27,414 nt of DNA from JAMQKA01 sp043951865. GTDB taxonomy: Bacteria > Bacteroidota > Rhodothermia > Balneolales > Balneolaceae. The stretch spans positions 1-27,414 of the forward strand of contig NZ_JBINJF010000038.1 in NCBI RefSeq assembly GCF_043951865.1, given 5' to 3'. Both the position numbers and the translations under genes were made by a program. Below the pieces are notes generated by a model. That model made no database searches and was not told where the DNA came from. It was given only the letters and a program-made list of their open reading frames with translations. Below, one piece after another: positions 6,968 to 15,450 of the stretch (positions are counted from its first letter, which is position 1; each line of letters opens with the position of its first letter).

Positions 6968-9900
6968 CTATTTTTCGATAAGAATCCAGCCTTCATCCTC
7001 AATCATCCGCTTGGCTTTCTTCCATTTAATATCTATCACTTCACCGCTGTTCATGTTCTGCACCTTCACGTAATCGTTGCGCCCGGGTTCCTCTTCCACG
7101 GTTACCGGTTCCGGTTTCTTGTCGCTCCGCTGCTGCTGACCGCCGTTTTCCTGTCCCGTTTTAAAGCCCATGTTGGTGGAATCAGCATGCTGGGTTTTTG
7201 CGCGATTCATATCCACCTTGGCTTTCTGCTTGCCGGCCTGCTTCAGTTGCTGGTCTTTGGCCTGCATCTCCGGTATCGCTTTCCAGATCAACGATACGGC
7301 TTCCTGGTTGATCTGGTCAATCAGCTGCTTGAACATCTCAAACGCCTCCCTCTTATACTCCAGCAGGGGATCTTTTTGTCCGAACGCGCGCAGCCCGATA
7401 CCCTCCTTGACGGCATCCAGCTCCCGCAGGTGCTCCATCCATTTGTCATCGATGGTAGACAGTATCGCGGTGCGTTCCAGCGCACGTGCCACTTCATGCC
7501 CTTCATTTTCCATGGCCCGGTCCACATCCACCACCACCCGCATACGGCGGATTCCGTCAGTAAAGATAACCTGGACTTTTGTCGGCTTTTTTTCCGCATC
7601 CGACTCCTTGATGTTTTTAATCACCTCAAACAGCGGCTCGGAGATCATTTGCTCCTTCTTGCGATAGGCTTCGAACGCCTTGTCAATGATATGATCGATC
7701 AGGCCGTCTTCCCGCATCCGCTTCATCTGTTCGGCCTCCAGCTCTATATCCACGGCCAGGAACCGGAGGATCGTCTCGCGCAACTGTTCAAATTCCCCTT
7801 CGGGAAAGTGTTCTTCCACCACGCGTTCTACGAGGTCCTCCACCATTTCGTAGATATCGCTGCGCAGCTGGTCGCCCTCCAGCGCGTGTTTGCGCCGGGC
7901 GTAGATAACCTCACGCTGATTATTCAGCACATCGTCATATTCGAGCTGCTTCTTGCGGATGCTGAAGTTGTTTTGCTCCACTTTTTTCTGGGCCCGTTCC
8001 AGCGACTTGGTGATCCACGAGTGGGTGATCACTTCACCCTCCTCAAAATTGAGTCGATCCATCACTTTGGCGACCCGGTCAGAAGCGAAAAGCTGCATCA
8101 GGTCGTCTTCCAGAGAAACATAAAACTGGGATACTCCGGGATCGCCCTGCCGGCCCGCTCGTCCGCGCAACTGCAGGTCAATACGGCGCGACTCGTGCCG
8201 CTCGGTTCCGATAATTGCCAGCCCGCCCTTTTCGCGCACGCCCGGTGCCAGCTTAATGTCGGTACCACGCCCCGCCATGTTGGTTGCCACCGTTACCGCG
8301 CCGGGATTTCCCGCCTGCGCCACAATTTCGCTTTCGCGGGCGTGTTGCTTTGCGTTCAACACGTTGTGCGGGATATTCTGCCGCTTCAGCATCCGGCTGA
8401 TCGTCTCCGATACATCCACGCTGGTGGTTCCGACCAGCACCGGCTGTCCCTTGTCATGATACTCCTGAATTTTTTCGATAACGGCGTTGTATTTTTCCCG
8501 CTTCGTGCGAAAGACGAGGTCTTCCTTGTCATCCCGGATAACCGGTTCATTGGTGGGGATGACAACCACATCCAGGTCATAAATTTCGGTAAATTCGCCC
8601 TCTTCCGTGGCGGCCGTACCGGTCATGCCCGACAGCTTGTGATACATCCGGAAATAGTTCTGCAGGGTGATGGTGGCGTAGGTCTGGGTCGTGGCCTCCA
8701 CTTTTACATCCTCCTTGGCCTCAATCGCCTGGTGAAGCCCGTCGGAGTAACGGCGGCCGGAAAGTACGCGGCCGGTGTGCTCATCTACAATCTGTACCTT
8801 GCCCTCCTGTACGATATACTCCTCTTCGCGTTCGAACAGGGTATAGGCTTTCAATAGCTGATTGACGGTGTGAATACGGTCACTGCGCTCGGAAAAAGTT
8901 CGACGCAACTCGTTAAAACGTTTTTCCCGCTCCTGCTTAACCTCCTCTTTGGCCTCCTCAATCTTTTTCTGCTTGTACTCTTCACTGAACTCATCATTGC
9001 TTTCAATCTCCGCGATCTTCTCTCTTTCAAGCGCTTCCATCTCCTCGTCGATATCGGTGGTTTCCGTTCCGATATCCGGTATAACAAAGAAATCCTCGTC
9101 CTCGTCCGCCTTGGTGATGAAGTCCTGCCCCTTCTCCGTCATTTCGATGGTGTTTTGCTTCATATCCACCGCGTAGTAGAGCTCTTTGTCAACTTCCGGC
9201 AGCCGGCGGGCATTATCCTGCAGGTAAAACGCTTCCGTCTGCTGAAGCAGGCGCTCGTTGGCCGGTACCTGCATCATCTTGCGGAACTGCCGGTTTTTCG
9301 GGAACCCGCGCTGGGCACGGTACAGAGCCAGCCCCGCCGCCTCTTCGTTTCCATCTTCAAGGTGCTGTTGTGCATCTTTGACCAGGCTGGCCACCAGTTT
9401 TTTCTGGGCGCGTACCAGGGATTCCACCCGCGGTTTGAGCTCTTTGTACTTGTGAGACTGGGTATCCTCCGGCACGGGGCCCGAGATGATCAGCGGTGTT
9501 CGCGCCTCATCGATCAGAATCGAATCGACCTCGTCAATAATACAGTAGTGATGCTCGCGCTGCACCAACTGTTCGGAGCTTATCACCATGTTGTCGCGCA
9601 GGTAGTCGAAGCCAAACTCGTTGTTGGTTCCATAGGTGATATCGGCCCGGTACGCCTGGCGGCGCTGCTCGGAGTTGGGTTTATACCGGTCGATACAGTC
9701 CACTTCCAGGCCATGAAAATTAAAAATCGGCTCATTCCACTCCGCATCCCGTTTGGCCAGGTAATCATTAACGGTAACGATATGGACTCCGCGCCCGGCA
9801 AGGGCATTCAGGTAGGCGGGAAAGATCGCGGCCAGCGTTTTACCCTCCCCGGTCTTCATCTCTGCAATACGTCCCTGGTGCAACACGATGGCTCCCACCA

Positions 9901-10348
9901 GCTGTACATCGTATGGGATCATGCCCCATTTATTTTCGCTGCCCCCGACCATCCATTTTTTACCTACGAATCGCCGGCAGGTATCCTTCAATACGGCAAA
10001 TGCCTGGGGCAGGATCTCCCAGAGCACCTCTTCGATTACCTCGTTTCGTTCCTCCTCCAGGGCATCCACCAGCTCCGTCAGCTCACGATGCTCACTAACC
10101 GTCAGCTCTACCTCGTTGCTGTTCAATTTTCTTTTGGCCTCCTCGAGCTCCTCATCGATCCCGGCCGTGGCCTCATTGATCTGTGCCTTAAAACCTTCGG
10201 TCTTCTTCCGCAGCTCCTCATCGGAAAGCTGCTGCATCTTTTCGTCGTACGCATTGATCTCGTCTACGATGGGCCAAAGCTTCTTCAGGTCACGCTCGCT
10301 TTTCGAGCCAAATAGCTTGGTGAGAATGTCAGTAATTGTATCAAGCAT
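6968..10348 (-). CDS. secA: Preprotein translocase ATPase SecA
   Basis: The 1126-residue protein is the motor that pushes unfolded preproteins through SecYEG. Visible motifs are Walker A KTGEGKT (165-171), DEVD (272-275), RTPLIISG (283-290), VDEHTGRVLSGRR (521-533), YFRMYHKLSGMTGTA (565-579), VGTTSVDVSETIS (639-651), MAGRGTDIKL (691-700) and LRGRAGRQGDPG (728-739). It is about 225 residues longer than E. coli SecA. The excess is mainly charged helical insertions near 56-110, 295-385 and 425-490, plus a longer tail. The C-terminal SEC-C zinc finger is absent; the tail instead ends MIEDEGWILIEK. Start ATG at 10348 has GAAG eight bases upstream. It is divergent from rpmH across about 215 bases. 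Long SecA proteins with such insertions are typical of Bacteroidota-like bacteria. Confidence 0.97.
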   Translation of the reverse strand: MLDTITDILTKLFGSKSERDLKKLWPIVDEINAYDEKMQQLSDEELRKKTEGFKAQINEATAGIDEELEEAKRKLNSNEVELTVSEHRELTELVDALEEERNEVIEEVLWEILPQAFAVLKDTCRRFVGKKWMVGGSENKWGMIPYDVQLVGAIVLHQGRIAEMKTGEGKTLAAIFPAYLNALAGRGVHIVTVNDYLAKRDAEWNEPIFNFHGLEVDCIDRYKPNSEQRRQAYRADITYGTNNEFGFDYLRDNMVISSEQLVQREHHYCIIDEVDSILIDEARTPLIISGPVPEDTQSHKYKELKPRVESLVRAQKKLVASLVKDAQQHLEDGNEEAAGLALYRAQRGFPKNRQFRKMMQVPANERLLQQTEAFYLQDNARRLPEVDKELYYAVDMKQNTIEMTEKGQDFITKADEDEDFFVIPDIGTETTDIDEEMEALEREKIAEIESNDEFSEEYKQKKIEEAKEEVKQEREKRFNELRRTFSERSDRIHTVNQLLKAYTLFEREEEYIVQEGKVQIVDEHTGRVLSGRRYSDGLHQAIEAKEDVKVEATTQTYATITLQNYFRMYHKLSGMTGTAATEEGEFTEIYDLDVVVIPTNEPVIRDDKEDLVFRTKREKYNAVIEKIQEYHDKGQPVLVGTTSVDVSETISRMLKRQNIPHNVLNAKQHARESEIVAQAGNPGAVTVATNMAGRGTDIKLAPGVREKGGLAIIGTERHESRRIDLQLRGRAGRQGDPGVSQFYVSLEDDLMQLFASDRVAKVMDRLNFEEGEVITHSWITKSLERAQKKVEQNNFSIRKKQLEYDDVLNNQREVIYARRKHALEGDQLRSDIYEMVEDLVERVVEEHFPEGEFEQLRETILRFLAVDIELEAEQMKRMREDGLIDHIIDKAFEAYRKKEQMISEPLFEVIKNIKESDAEKKPTKVQVIFTDGIRRMRVVVDVDRAMENEGHEVARALERTAILSTIDDKWMEHLRELDAVKEGIGLRAFGQKDPLLEYKREAFEMFKQLIDQINQEAVSLIWKAIPEMQAKDQQLKQAGKQKAKVDMNRAKTQHADSTNMGFKTGQENGGQQQRSDKKPEPVTVEEEPGRNDYVKVQNMNSGEVIDIKWKKAKRMIEDEGWILIEK

Positions 10349-10501
10349 ATTGCTTCAGATATGGATGTTCAAAATCACAGTTCTGTAAGGTACAGTTTAG
10401 CGATTCCCTGTTCAAATTAATGTATAATAAAACAAACAGATGTTCCTTAACAAGTGTGTCATGCAGGTCAACAAAACTGATAATTGAGGGTTCTTATTGT
10501 C

Positions 10502-10520
10502 CAATTTAATTGTTAAATTG
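10502..10520. promoter_or_regulatory. Inverted repeat in the secA-rpmH divergent region
   Basis: CAATTTAA and TTAAATTG form a perfect 8-base inverted repeat with a 3-base spacer, 46 bases before the rpmH start. It could be an operator or part of the promoter; no clear -33/-7 pair was identified around it, and the region is AT-rich, so chance is possible. Confidence 0.3.
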
Positions 10521-10565
10521 TGGGTCTGTTTTAAACTGTAGTTTTCATAAAAGAGATGTTTCACC

Positions 10566-10721
10566 ATGAAACGCACATATCAACCAAGTAGTCGTAAACG
10601 GAAGAACAAGCATGGATTCCGTAAACGCAACAGCAGCAAAAACGGAAAGAAAGTGCTGAAGCGTCGCCGCAAAAAGGGACGTCACAGTTCAACCGTCAGT
10701 GATGAAAAAGGACCGAAGTAA
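10566..10721 (+). CDS. rpmH: 50S ribosomal protein L34
   Basis: This 51-residue, very basic protein is a component of the large ribosomal subunit. It begins MKRTYQPSSRKRKNKHGFRK, the L34 signature, and continues through GKKVLKRRRKKGRHSS. It is slightly longer than the common 44-46 residues because of an acidic/polar tail (TVSDEKGPK). The start is ATG at 10566 with a weak purine-rich AAGAG about ten bases upstream. Its last 20 bases overlap the start of rnpA in another frame. The order rpmH-rnpA-yidD-yidC is the classical bacterial arrangement and supports the call. Confidence 0.97.
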   Translation: MKRTYQPSSRKRKNKHGFRKRNSSKNGKKVLKRRRKKGRHSSTVSDEKGPK

Positions 10722-11139
10722 CGAATTGACTTCGCCTTCCGAGAGGGATTTTAGCTTGCCAAGAGCTAAAATCCTGAGGGGGCGCAACAATTTTCAGCGC
10801 CTCTTTCAACCAGGTGCCACCACACTCCGTAACGAGCTGGTAGATCTTCGTTTTCGCATCTACCCCGATTGCAACGACGGCTGCCTGGTCGGCTTTATTG
10901 CCAAAAAGAGCCTCGGCAAGGCAGTAAAACGCAACAGGATAAAACGGCTGCTTCGGGAAGCTTACCGGTTGAACCAGCATATATTGACATCCCTTTTTGA
11001 ACAAACATCATATAGTTTCCACGGTGTGTTAATGGCCAAAACCATTGAAATGGATTTTGATACGGTGCAGGATCAGGTTGCTGACCTGCTACAACGCGCC
11101 CAAAAACACCTGCGTCCTCTCACAGAACCGGGTTCATGA
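10702..11139 (+). CDS. rnpA: Ribonuclease P protein component
   Basis: The 145-residue protein binds the RNase P RNA and helps mature the 5' ends of tRNAs. The key motif KKSLGKAVKRNRIKRLLREA, the RNR box with its basic helix, lies around residues 69-88. An N-terminal LPRAKILRGRNNFQRLF segment matches the family's first strand and helix. I take ATG at 10702; a GTG one codon earlier is also in frame. The start lies inside the rpmH reading frame (20-base overlap), and the stop TGA overlaps the yidD ATG (ATGA), so translational coupling through rpmH-rnpA-yidD is likely. The 20-odd residues before the family core are longer than in many homologues. Confidence 0.95.
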   Translation: MKKDRSNELTSPSERDFSLPRAKILRGRNNFQRLFQPGATTLRNELVDLRFRIYPDCNDGCLVGFIAKKSLGKAVKRNRIKRLLREAYRLNQHILTSLFEQTSYSFHGVLMAKTIEMDFDTVQDQVADLLQRAQKHLRPLTEPGS

Positions 11140-11381
11140 AGTACCTGCTAATCGGCCTTGTACGTCTATATCAGTTAATACTCTCTCCTTACCTGCCCAG
11201 CAGTTGCAGGTACCATCCCACCTGTAGTCAATACAGCATAGAAGCCCTGCGCAAGCATGGTGCCATAAAGGGTGGCTGGCTGACGATCAAACGTATCGCC
11301 CGTTGCCATCCCTGGAGCAGCGGCGGGTTTGACCCGGTACCCGAACCGAAACAAGAACTTACAAACCCTGAAAAAGGATAA
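11136..11381 (+). CDS. yidD: Membrane protein insertion efficiency factor YidD
   Basis: This 81-residue small protein carries the YidD hallmarks: LIGLVRLYQLILSPYLPSSC followed by RYHPTCSQYS, HGAIKGGW, and the HPWSSGGFDPVP motif. It is thought to assist YidC/Sec-dependent membrane insertion from the inner face of the membrane. Its ATG overlaps the rnpA stop by four bases, and its TAA is three bases before the yidC start, so the three genes are tightly linked. Length and motif spacing are normal for the family. Confidence 0.95.
   Translation: MKYLLIGLVRLYQLILSPYLPSSCRYHPTCSQYSIEALRKHGAIKGGWLTIKRIARCHPWSSGGFDPVPEPKQELTNPEKG
11373..11378 (+). promoter_or_regulatory. Ribosome binding site fixing the TTG start of yidC
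   Basis: AAAGGA lies at the end of yidD, six bases before TTG at 11385. This spacing, and the MDRNT start that it gives, make TTG the likely initiation codon of yidC despite being rare. Confidence 0.6.
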
Positions 11382-11384
11382 CTT

Positions 11385-13199
11385 TTGGATCGTAATACAG
11401 TAACTGGACTGACTTTAATATTTATCATCATGCTGGCGTGGTTTTATTTCACCATGCCCAGCCCGGAGGAGATGCAACGCCGGCAGGCCGAGCAGGCACG
11501 CCAGGACAGCATAGCCGCCGCACAGGCGCAGGCTGATTCTCTTGCCCTGCAGGAGGGGCGGGAGCCTGTCGCCGATACCGCGCAAGCACCTGAAGAACAG
11601 CAAGCGGCTCAACCCACCCTCCGCGGGGAGGAAGAGGAAACAGACCAGGAGTTGGGGATATTCGGGACCGCATCTGTGGCTGACACCGCAAAAACCGTTG
11701 TGGAGACCCCGTTGTACAGGGCGGTATTCACCAACGTGGGAGCCGGGCCTGCCAAGCTTACCCTGAAAAATTACGAAACTTGGAATCACGCCCCTGTCCA
11801 GATGATTGCGGATACCACGCAATCCGCCTATTCCGTCGGGTTCCTTTCCAACGAAAATTACAATATTGAAACCGAGGATATCCTTTTTGAGCAGGTAACA
11901 CCGGGGCAGGAGCTGCAGCTTGAAGAGGGCGAGACGAGGGAGTTGCAGTACGCCCTCAACCTGTCAAACGGCGGGCAAATCCTGTATACCTATCTGCTGC
12001 GGGGCGATTCATATGAGATTGATCTATCCATCGAGTTTTCCGGACTTGAACGCAATATCATTGGCGGTACCATCGATTTCGGATGGAAACCCCGGCTCCG
12101 GTTTACTGAGAAGGATCACGCCACCGAGGGCCAGCAATCTTCTGCCTATGCCTTCCTGGGCGGTGAGATGGAACAGCTCAACCTGACCGAGGCGGGCCGG
12201 GAGGAACAGAGCTTTAACGGAACCATCGACTGGGTTGCCACAAGAACAAAATTCTTTTCCCAGATTATTGAACCGGCTACAAACAGCGAGGGGGCCCTGC
12301 TGATCGGGGAAGTCAGCGGCTCGGTAGACAACCCGAACACGCTCCACCACTACCAGTCCTTTATCACCAGCGATATACCCGACGACGGGGTCGTAGCGTA
12401 CCGCATGTTCGTGGGACCGCTCTCCTACAACTCGCTCAAGCAGTTTGATACCAACACCTATGACATGGTGGATGTGGGCTGGAGCTGGATTCGCTGGTTC
12501 TCCGACCCGCTGGTACGATATGTCGTAATCCCGTTTTTTGGGTTTACCAGCCCGTTTATGAATACCGGCATGGCGATTATCCTGTTTGCTGTCCTGGTTA
12601 AACTCATCCTCTACCCGCTGACCAAGAAAAGTTACAAAAGCATGGCGGCGATGAAGGAGCTGCAGCCGAAGATGAAGGAGATCCAGGAAAAATACAGTGA
12701 GAACCCCGAAAAACAGCAGAAGGAGACCCTGAAACTCTACAAGGAGGCCGGCGTCAACCCGCTGGGCGGCTGCCTGCCCAACCTGTTGCAGTTCCCGATC
12801 CTGATTACCCTGTGGCGATTTTTCCAAAACTCCATCCTGATCCGCCAGGAGGAGTTTCTATGGGCCGCCGACCTTTCCGCCCCCGACTACATACTCAGCC
12901 TTCCGTTCAGCATCCCGTTTTTAGGGGATCAGCTGGCCGGTTTTGTCCTTTTGATGACCGGGGCGATGGTGGCCCAGAGCAAGCTCACCGGCGGCATGGG
13001 AGGCAGCATGGGCGGCGGTGGTGGCATGACCGGCGGCCAGATGAAGATGTTCCAGTACCTGCTGCCCGTGATGCTGCTGTTTATTTTTAACAACTTCGCA
13101 GCGGGACTCAGTCTCTACTACCTGATCTACAATGTGATGTCGATCGGTCAGCAGCTGCTTATTAACCGCCAGATCGACAAGGAGAACGGCGAAGGGTAA
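11385..13199 (+). CDS. yidC: Membrane protein insertase YidC
   Basis: The 604-residue protein inserts and folds inner-membrane proteins, alone or with SecYEG. It starts at TTG with AAAGGA six bases upstream and begins MDRNTVTGL. One N-terminal membrane helix (about 7-23) is followed by a Glu/Gln/Ala-rich linker (26-100), the periplasmic domain (about 105-350) and the conserved core of five membrane segments (about 378-595). Core motifs include LVKLILYPLTKKSYKSM, LQPKMKEIQEKY, LYKEAGVNPLGGCLPNLLQF and the final LSLYYLIYNVMSIGQQLLI. Lys406 occupies the place of the groove arginine of E. coli YidC. A loop at about 535-553 before the last helix is almost only Gly and Met. It ends the rpmH-rnpA-yidD-yidC cluster, before a terminator. 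Confidence 0.96.
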   Translation: MDRNTVTGLTLIFIIMLAWFYFTMPSPEEMQRRQAEQARQDSIAAAQAQADSLALQEGREPVADTAQAPEEQQAAQPTLRGEEEETDQELGIFGTASVADTAKTVVETPLYRAVFTNVGAGPAKLTLKNYETWNHAPVQMIADTTQSAYSVGFLSNENYNIETEDILFEQVTPGQELQLEEGETRELQYALNLSNGGQILYTYLLRGDSYEIDLSIEFSGLERNIIGGTIDFGWKPRLRFTEKDHATEGQQSSAYAFLGGEMEQLNLTEAGREEQSFNGTIDWVATRTKFFSQIIEPATNSEGALLIGEVSGSVDNPNTLHHYQSFITSDIPDDGVVAYRMFVGPLSYNSLKQFDTNTYDMVDVGWSWIRWFSDPLVRYVVIPFFGFTSPFMNTGMAIILFAVLVKLILYPLTKKSYKSMAAMKELQPKMKEIQEKYSENPEKQQKETLKLYKEAGVNPLGGCLPNLLQFPILITLWRFFQNSILIRQEEFLWAADLSAPDYILSLPFSIPFLGDQLAGFVLLMTGAMVAQSKLTGGMGGSMGGGGGMTGGQMKMFQYLLPVMLLFIFNNFAAGLSLYYLIYNVMSIGQQLLINRQIDKENGEG

Positions 13200-13224
13200 A
13201 ACCCTTTCTCTTTTCCCACTTTTC

Positions 13225-13258
13225 AACCCTCCGGGCGCCTGGAACCCCGGAGGGTTTT
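13225..13258 (+). terminator. Intrinsic terminator after yidC
   Basis: AACCCTCCGGG (13225-13235) pairs perfectly over 11 bases with CCCGGAGGGTT (13246-13256), loop of ten bases, followed by only TT then AC. It lies 26 bases after the yidC stop. The stem is strong but the T-run is short. Confidence 0.75.
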
Positions 13259-13415
13259 ACATTATAGGGCTCTTCGTACATCCCTGTTTTCCGACAGCTC
13301 TTGTATTTTTCGCGTGGCGTACTCATTTTCTTCGTTTTTAACTATTTCTATTTGCTTGATTACCACATTTTCCGCATTGTTGCGAGGTGAACAGGAAACA
13401 AAGTAACGGCCTTTT

Positions 13416-14345
13416 ATGTCCAGCATCGCCCACAATCACTACCCGAAGATGGTCTGGCGGGACGGCGTTCGGAGCCTGTGGAATCCCATCCACAAAAAGA
13501 CGTTGAAAAACAGGCCGGAAGAGCGCGTGCGGCTGCGGATTATTGAGGCCCTGGTAGAAGCCGGATGGTCGCGACACCGAATTTCAACGGAAGAGGCCCT
13601 CCGCTCAAGAGAACAGAAAACGCGGCGTACCGACATCATCTGCTATGACCAGGAGTTCAATCCCAAAATTTTGGTGGAGTGCAAAGCTGAACGCGTGCCG
13701 ATTTCTGCCGGAGTCGCCGAGCAAACCGCCCGGTACAACCGTGCCGTTAATGCGCCCTACCTGTTGATGAGCAACGGGCTCACCGACTGCTGGTACCGCA
13801 TTCCCGGGCAGGGAAAACCTGACCGGCTGGAATCCGTTCCATCCCTGCTTGATATTCCCGCACAGCCTCCGCCGCGCGAGTATACATACTGGAAAGAGCG
13901 GGGGTTTACAGGAGAAAAGACGACCGACTCTACGCTCCGAAACTGGCTGACGTCGGTACTGAACTCATTATGGAATTCCAATAGGGGAGAAATCCGGTAT
14001 ATTAACTTCAGCAACAGTCCCTCTGAACTGCCGATGGAACACTATTTCCGGATCTTCCAGCTTAACCAGGGCCGGGTGGCACTGGGCATTCAAAATACCC
14101 CCTTTGGGGGGACCCGGCTGCTGGCCGTAATAAACCGCGAAAACCAAAACGTTGGGCTTATCGACCTGAACCTGGACCTGGTCGCCACCGAAACCTCCCC
14201 GAATGCCACGATCTATTCCGAGACCAAAACCCAAAATTTTGATCTTCACGCACACGCGCCGTTCAAACTTGATGCAGAGCCGGACCCCGAAACGATCTCT
14301 AAACTCCCGGCACACCTCGATGCCCTTTTCGATGAGCTCGTATAG
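13416..14345 (+). CDS. HsdR N-terminal-type (PD-(D/E)XK) nuclease-like protein without helicase
   Basis: The 309-residue protein resembles the N-terminal nuclease domain of type I restriction R subunits. Visible features are PEERVRLRIIEAL (34-46), then RRTDIICYD with D73, LVECKAE with E88 and K90, and EQTARYN with Q103. This is the D-(14)-E-x-K arrangement of the PD-(D/E)XK fold. No helicase, methylase or specificity genes accompany it, and the protein is far shorter than HsdR. Solitary proteins of this kind are widespread in Bacteroidota, usually about 150 residues; here another 150 residues of unknown fold follow. It may act on damaged or foreign DNA or have a housekeeping role. It is separated from yidC by a terminator. 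Start ATG at 13416 has no strong Shine-Dalgarno. Confidence 0.75.
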   Translation: MSSIAHNHYPKMVWRDGVRSLWNPIHKKTLKNRPEERVRLRIIEALVEAGWSRHRISTEEALRSREQKTRRTDIICYDQEFNPKILVECKAERVPISAGVAEQTARYNRAVNAPYLLMSNGLTDCWYRIPGQGKPDRLESVPSLLDIPAQPPPREYTYWKERGFTGEKTTDSTLRNWLTSVLNSLWNSNRGEIRYINFSNSPSELPMEHYFRIFQLNQGRVALGIQNTPFGGTRLLAVINRENQNVGLIDLNLDLVATETSPNATIYSETKTQNFDLHAHAPFKLDAEPDPETISKLPAHLDALFDELV

Positions 14346-14533
14346 GGAAATGTCGTCCAACCCGCTTCAAATACTTCTGTCAGCGGAAGGTTTTCCAGGC
14401 CACTTTTGTTCAAACGGGGTTATTTTGTGACGACGCCTCACATTTTTCAGGTGACAAACATGTTCGTATTATTGCAAACAAGCTGCTCTGGCAGATTTTT
14501 TAAAACCAATGAACCGCAACACCTAATATTAGC

Positions 14534-15361
14534 ATGAAACACTCGCAGGGACAACCTATTTTACAAATCAACAACGCCACCACTTATCGAAACGATACCA
14601 AGGTAATGGACCGGTTTTCCATGACGATTCATGAGATGGAGCATACCGCCATTGTAGGGCCAAACGGTTCCGGGAAATCAACGTTGATCCAGCTGCTCAC
14701 CCACCAGCTGCACCCGGTGGCGCCGGAAGACGGAACGCCTGTAATCCAGGTTTTTGGCAACGATCGATGGATTGTTTCCGAGCTGAGAAAACGGATCGGT
14801 ATTGTTTCATCGGACCTGGAATACCAGATTGTGCACAACCTGAAAAAAGGTTACCTGAGTGGGCGCGAGGTTGTTATGTCCGGTTTCTTTTCCAGCATGC
14901 AGCTGTTTGGGCATCACGAAATTACAGGGGCGATGAAGCGACAGGCGGACCAGGCATTGGCCAGGATGGAGGCCGGCTACCTGGCCGACCGGATGTTCAA
15001 CCGGATGTCGGCCGGGGAAGCACGGCGGGTGCTTATTGCCCGGGCGCTGGTCACCAAGCCTGATATGCTGGTACTGGATGAGCCCACCACCGCCCTGGAC
15101 TTTGTGGCACGGCAAACCTGTCTGCAGCTTATCCAGGAGATTGCGCGAACGGGCACGACCATCATCATCGTAACCCATCACGTCGAAGAGATCATCCCGG
15201 AAATCGAGAAAGTCATTCTGCTGAAAGAGGGGAGGGCGGTACATGCTGGTCCCAAGAAAGAGATTTTGACGTCTGATACACTGAGCTCTGTATTCGGGCA
15301 CCCGCTTACGCTCAACAAAAACGGGGAGACCTACCGCGTAGAGCTGAATCTTTCGTCTTGA
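14534..15361 (+). CDS. ABC-type ATPase, YlmA/ModF-like, no permease nearby
   Basis: The 275-residue protein is a single ABC nucleotide-binding domain. Walker A is GPNGSGKST (42-50), the signature motif MSAGE with ARRVLIARAL follows at 158-171, Walker B is MLVLDEPTTALD (178-189), and the switch histidine is in VTHHVEE (213-219). The Q-loop region reads VSSDLEYQI, without the usual glutamine at the expected place. No transmembrane or solute-binding partner gene adjoins it, so it may be an orphan ATPase of the YlmA/ModF/PhrA-like group or serve a permease encoded elsewhere. The downstream peptidase gene starts 89 bases after its stop. The start is ATG at 14534, with no clear ribosome-binding site. 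Confidence 0.88.
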   Translation: MKHSQGQPILQINNATTYRNDTKVMDRFSMTIHEMEHTAIVGPNGSGKSTLIQLLTHQLHPVAPEDGTPVIQVFGNDRWIVSELRKRIGIVSSDLEYQIVHNLKKGYLSGREVVMSGFFSSMQLFGHHEITGAMKRQADQALARMEAGYLADRMFNRMSAGEARRVLIARALVTKPDMLVLDEPTTALDFVARQTCLQLIQEIARTGTTIIIVTHHVEEIIPEIEKVILLKEGRAVHAGPKKEILTSDTLSSVFGHPLTLNKNGETYRVELNLSS

Positions 15362-15450
15362 CTCCCTTATACACGCACTGTTCCTTAATTCCAAATTCTA
15401 CCGTTAATCTTGTAACTTCACCGTCCTCCGCAATAATAGTTGATACACTT

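Noticed and set aside
6872..8857. 661-codon plus-strand open frame antisense to secA
   Set aside because: It lies fully opposite highly conserved SecA motifs and its product is His/Leu/Phe-rich noise; high-GC codon bias on the minus strand explains the openness.
8870..10315. 481-codon plus-strand open frame antisense to secA
   Set aside because: Shadow of the SecA N-terminal half; no recognisable domain.
10349..10565. Replication origin next to rpmH
   Set aside because: The gene order can lie near oriC, but no TTATCCACA-type DnaA boxes were seen and dnaA is absent.
15358..15450. Upstream TTG start for the M24B peptidase overlapping the ABC gene
   Set aside because: The added residues are Thr/Ser-rich and unlike any family N terminus, whereas ATG at 15451 gives a normal start and length.
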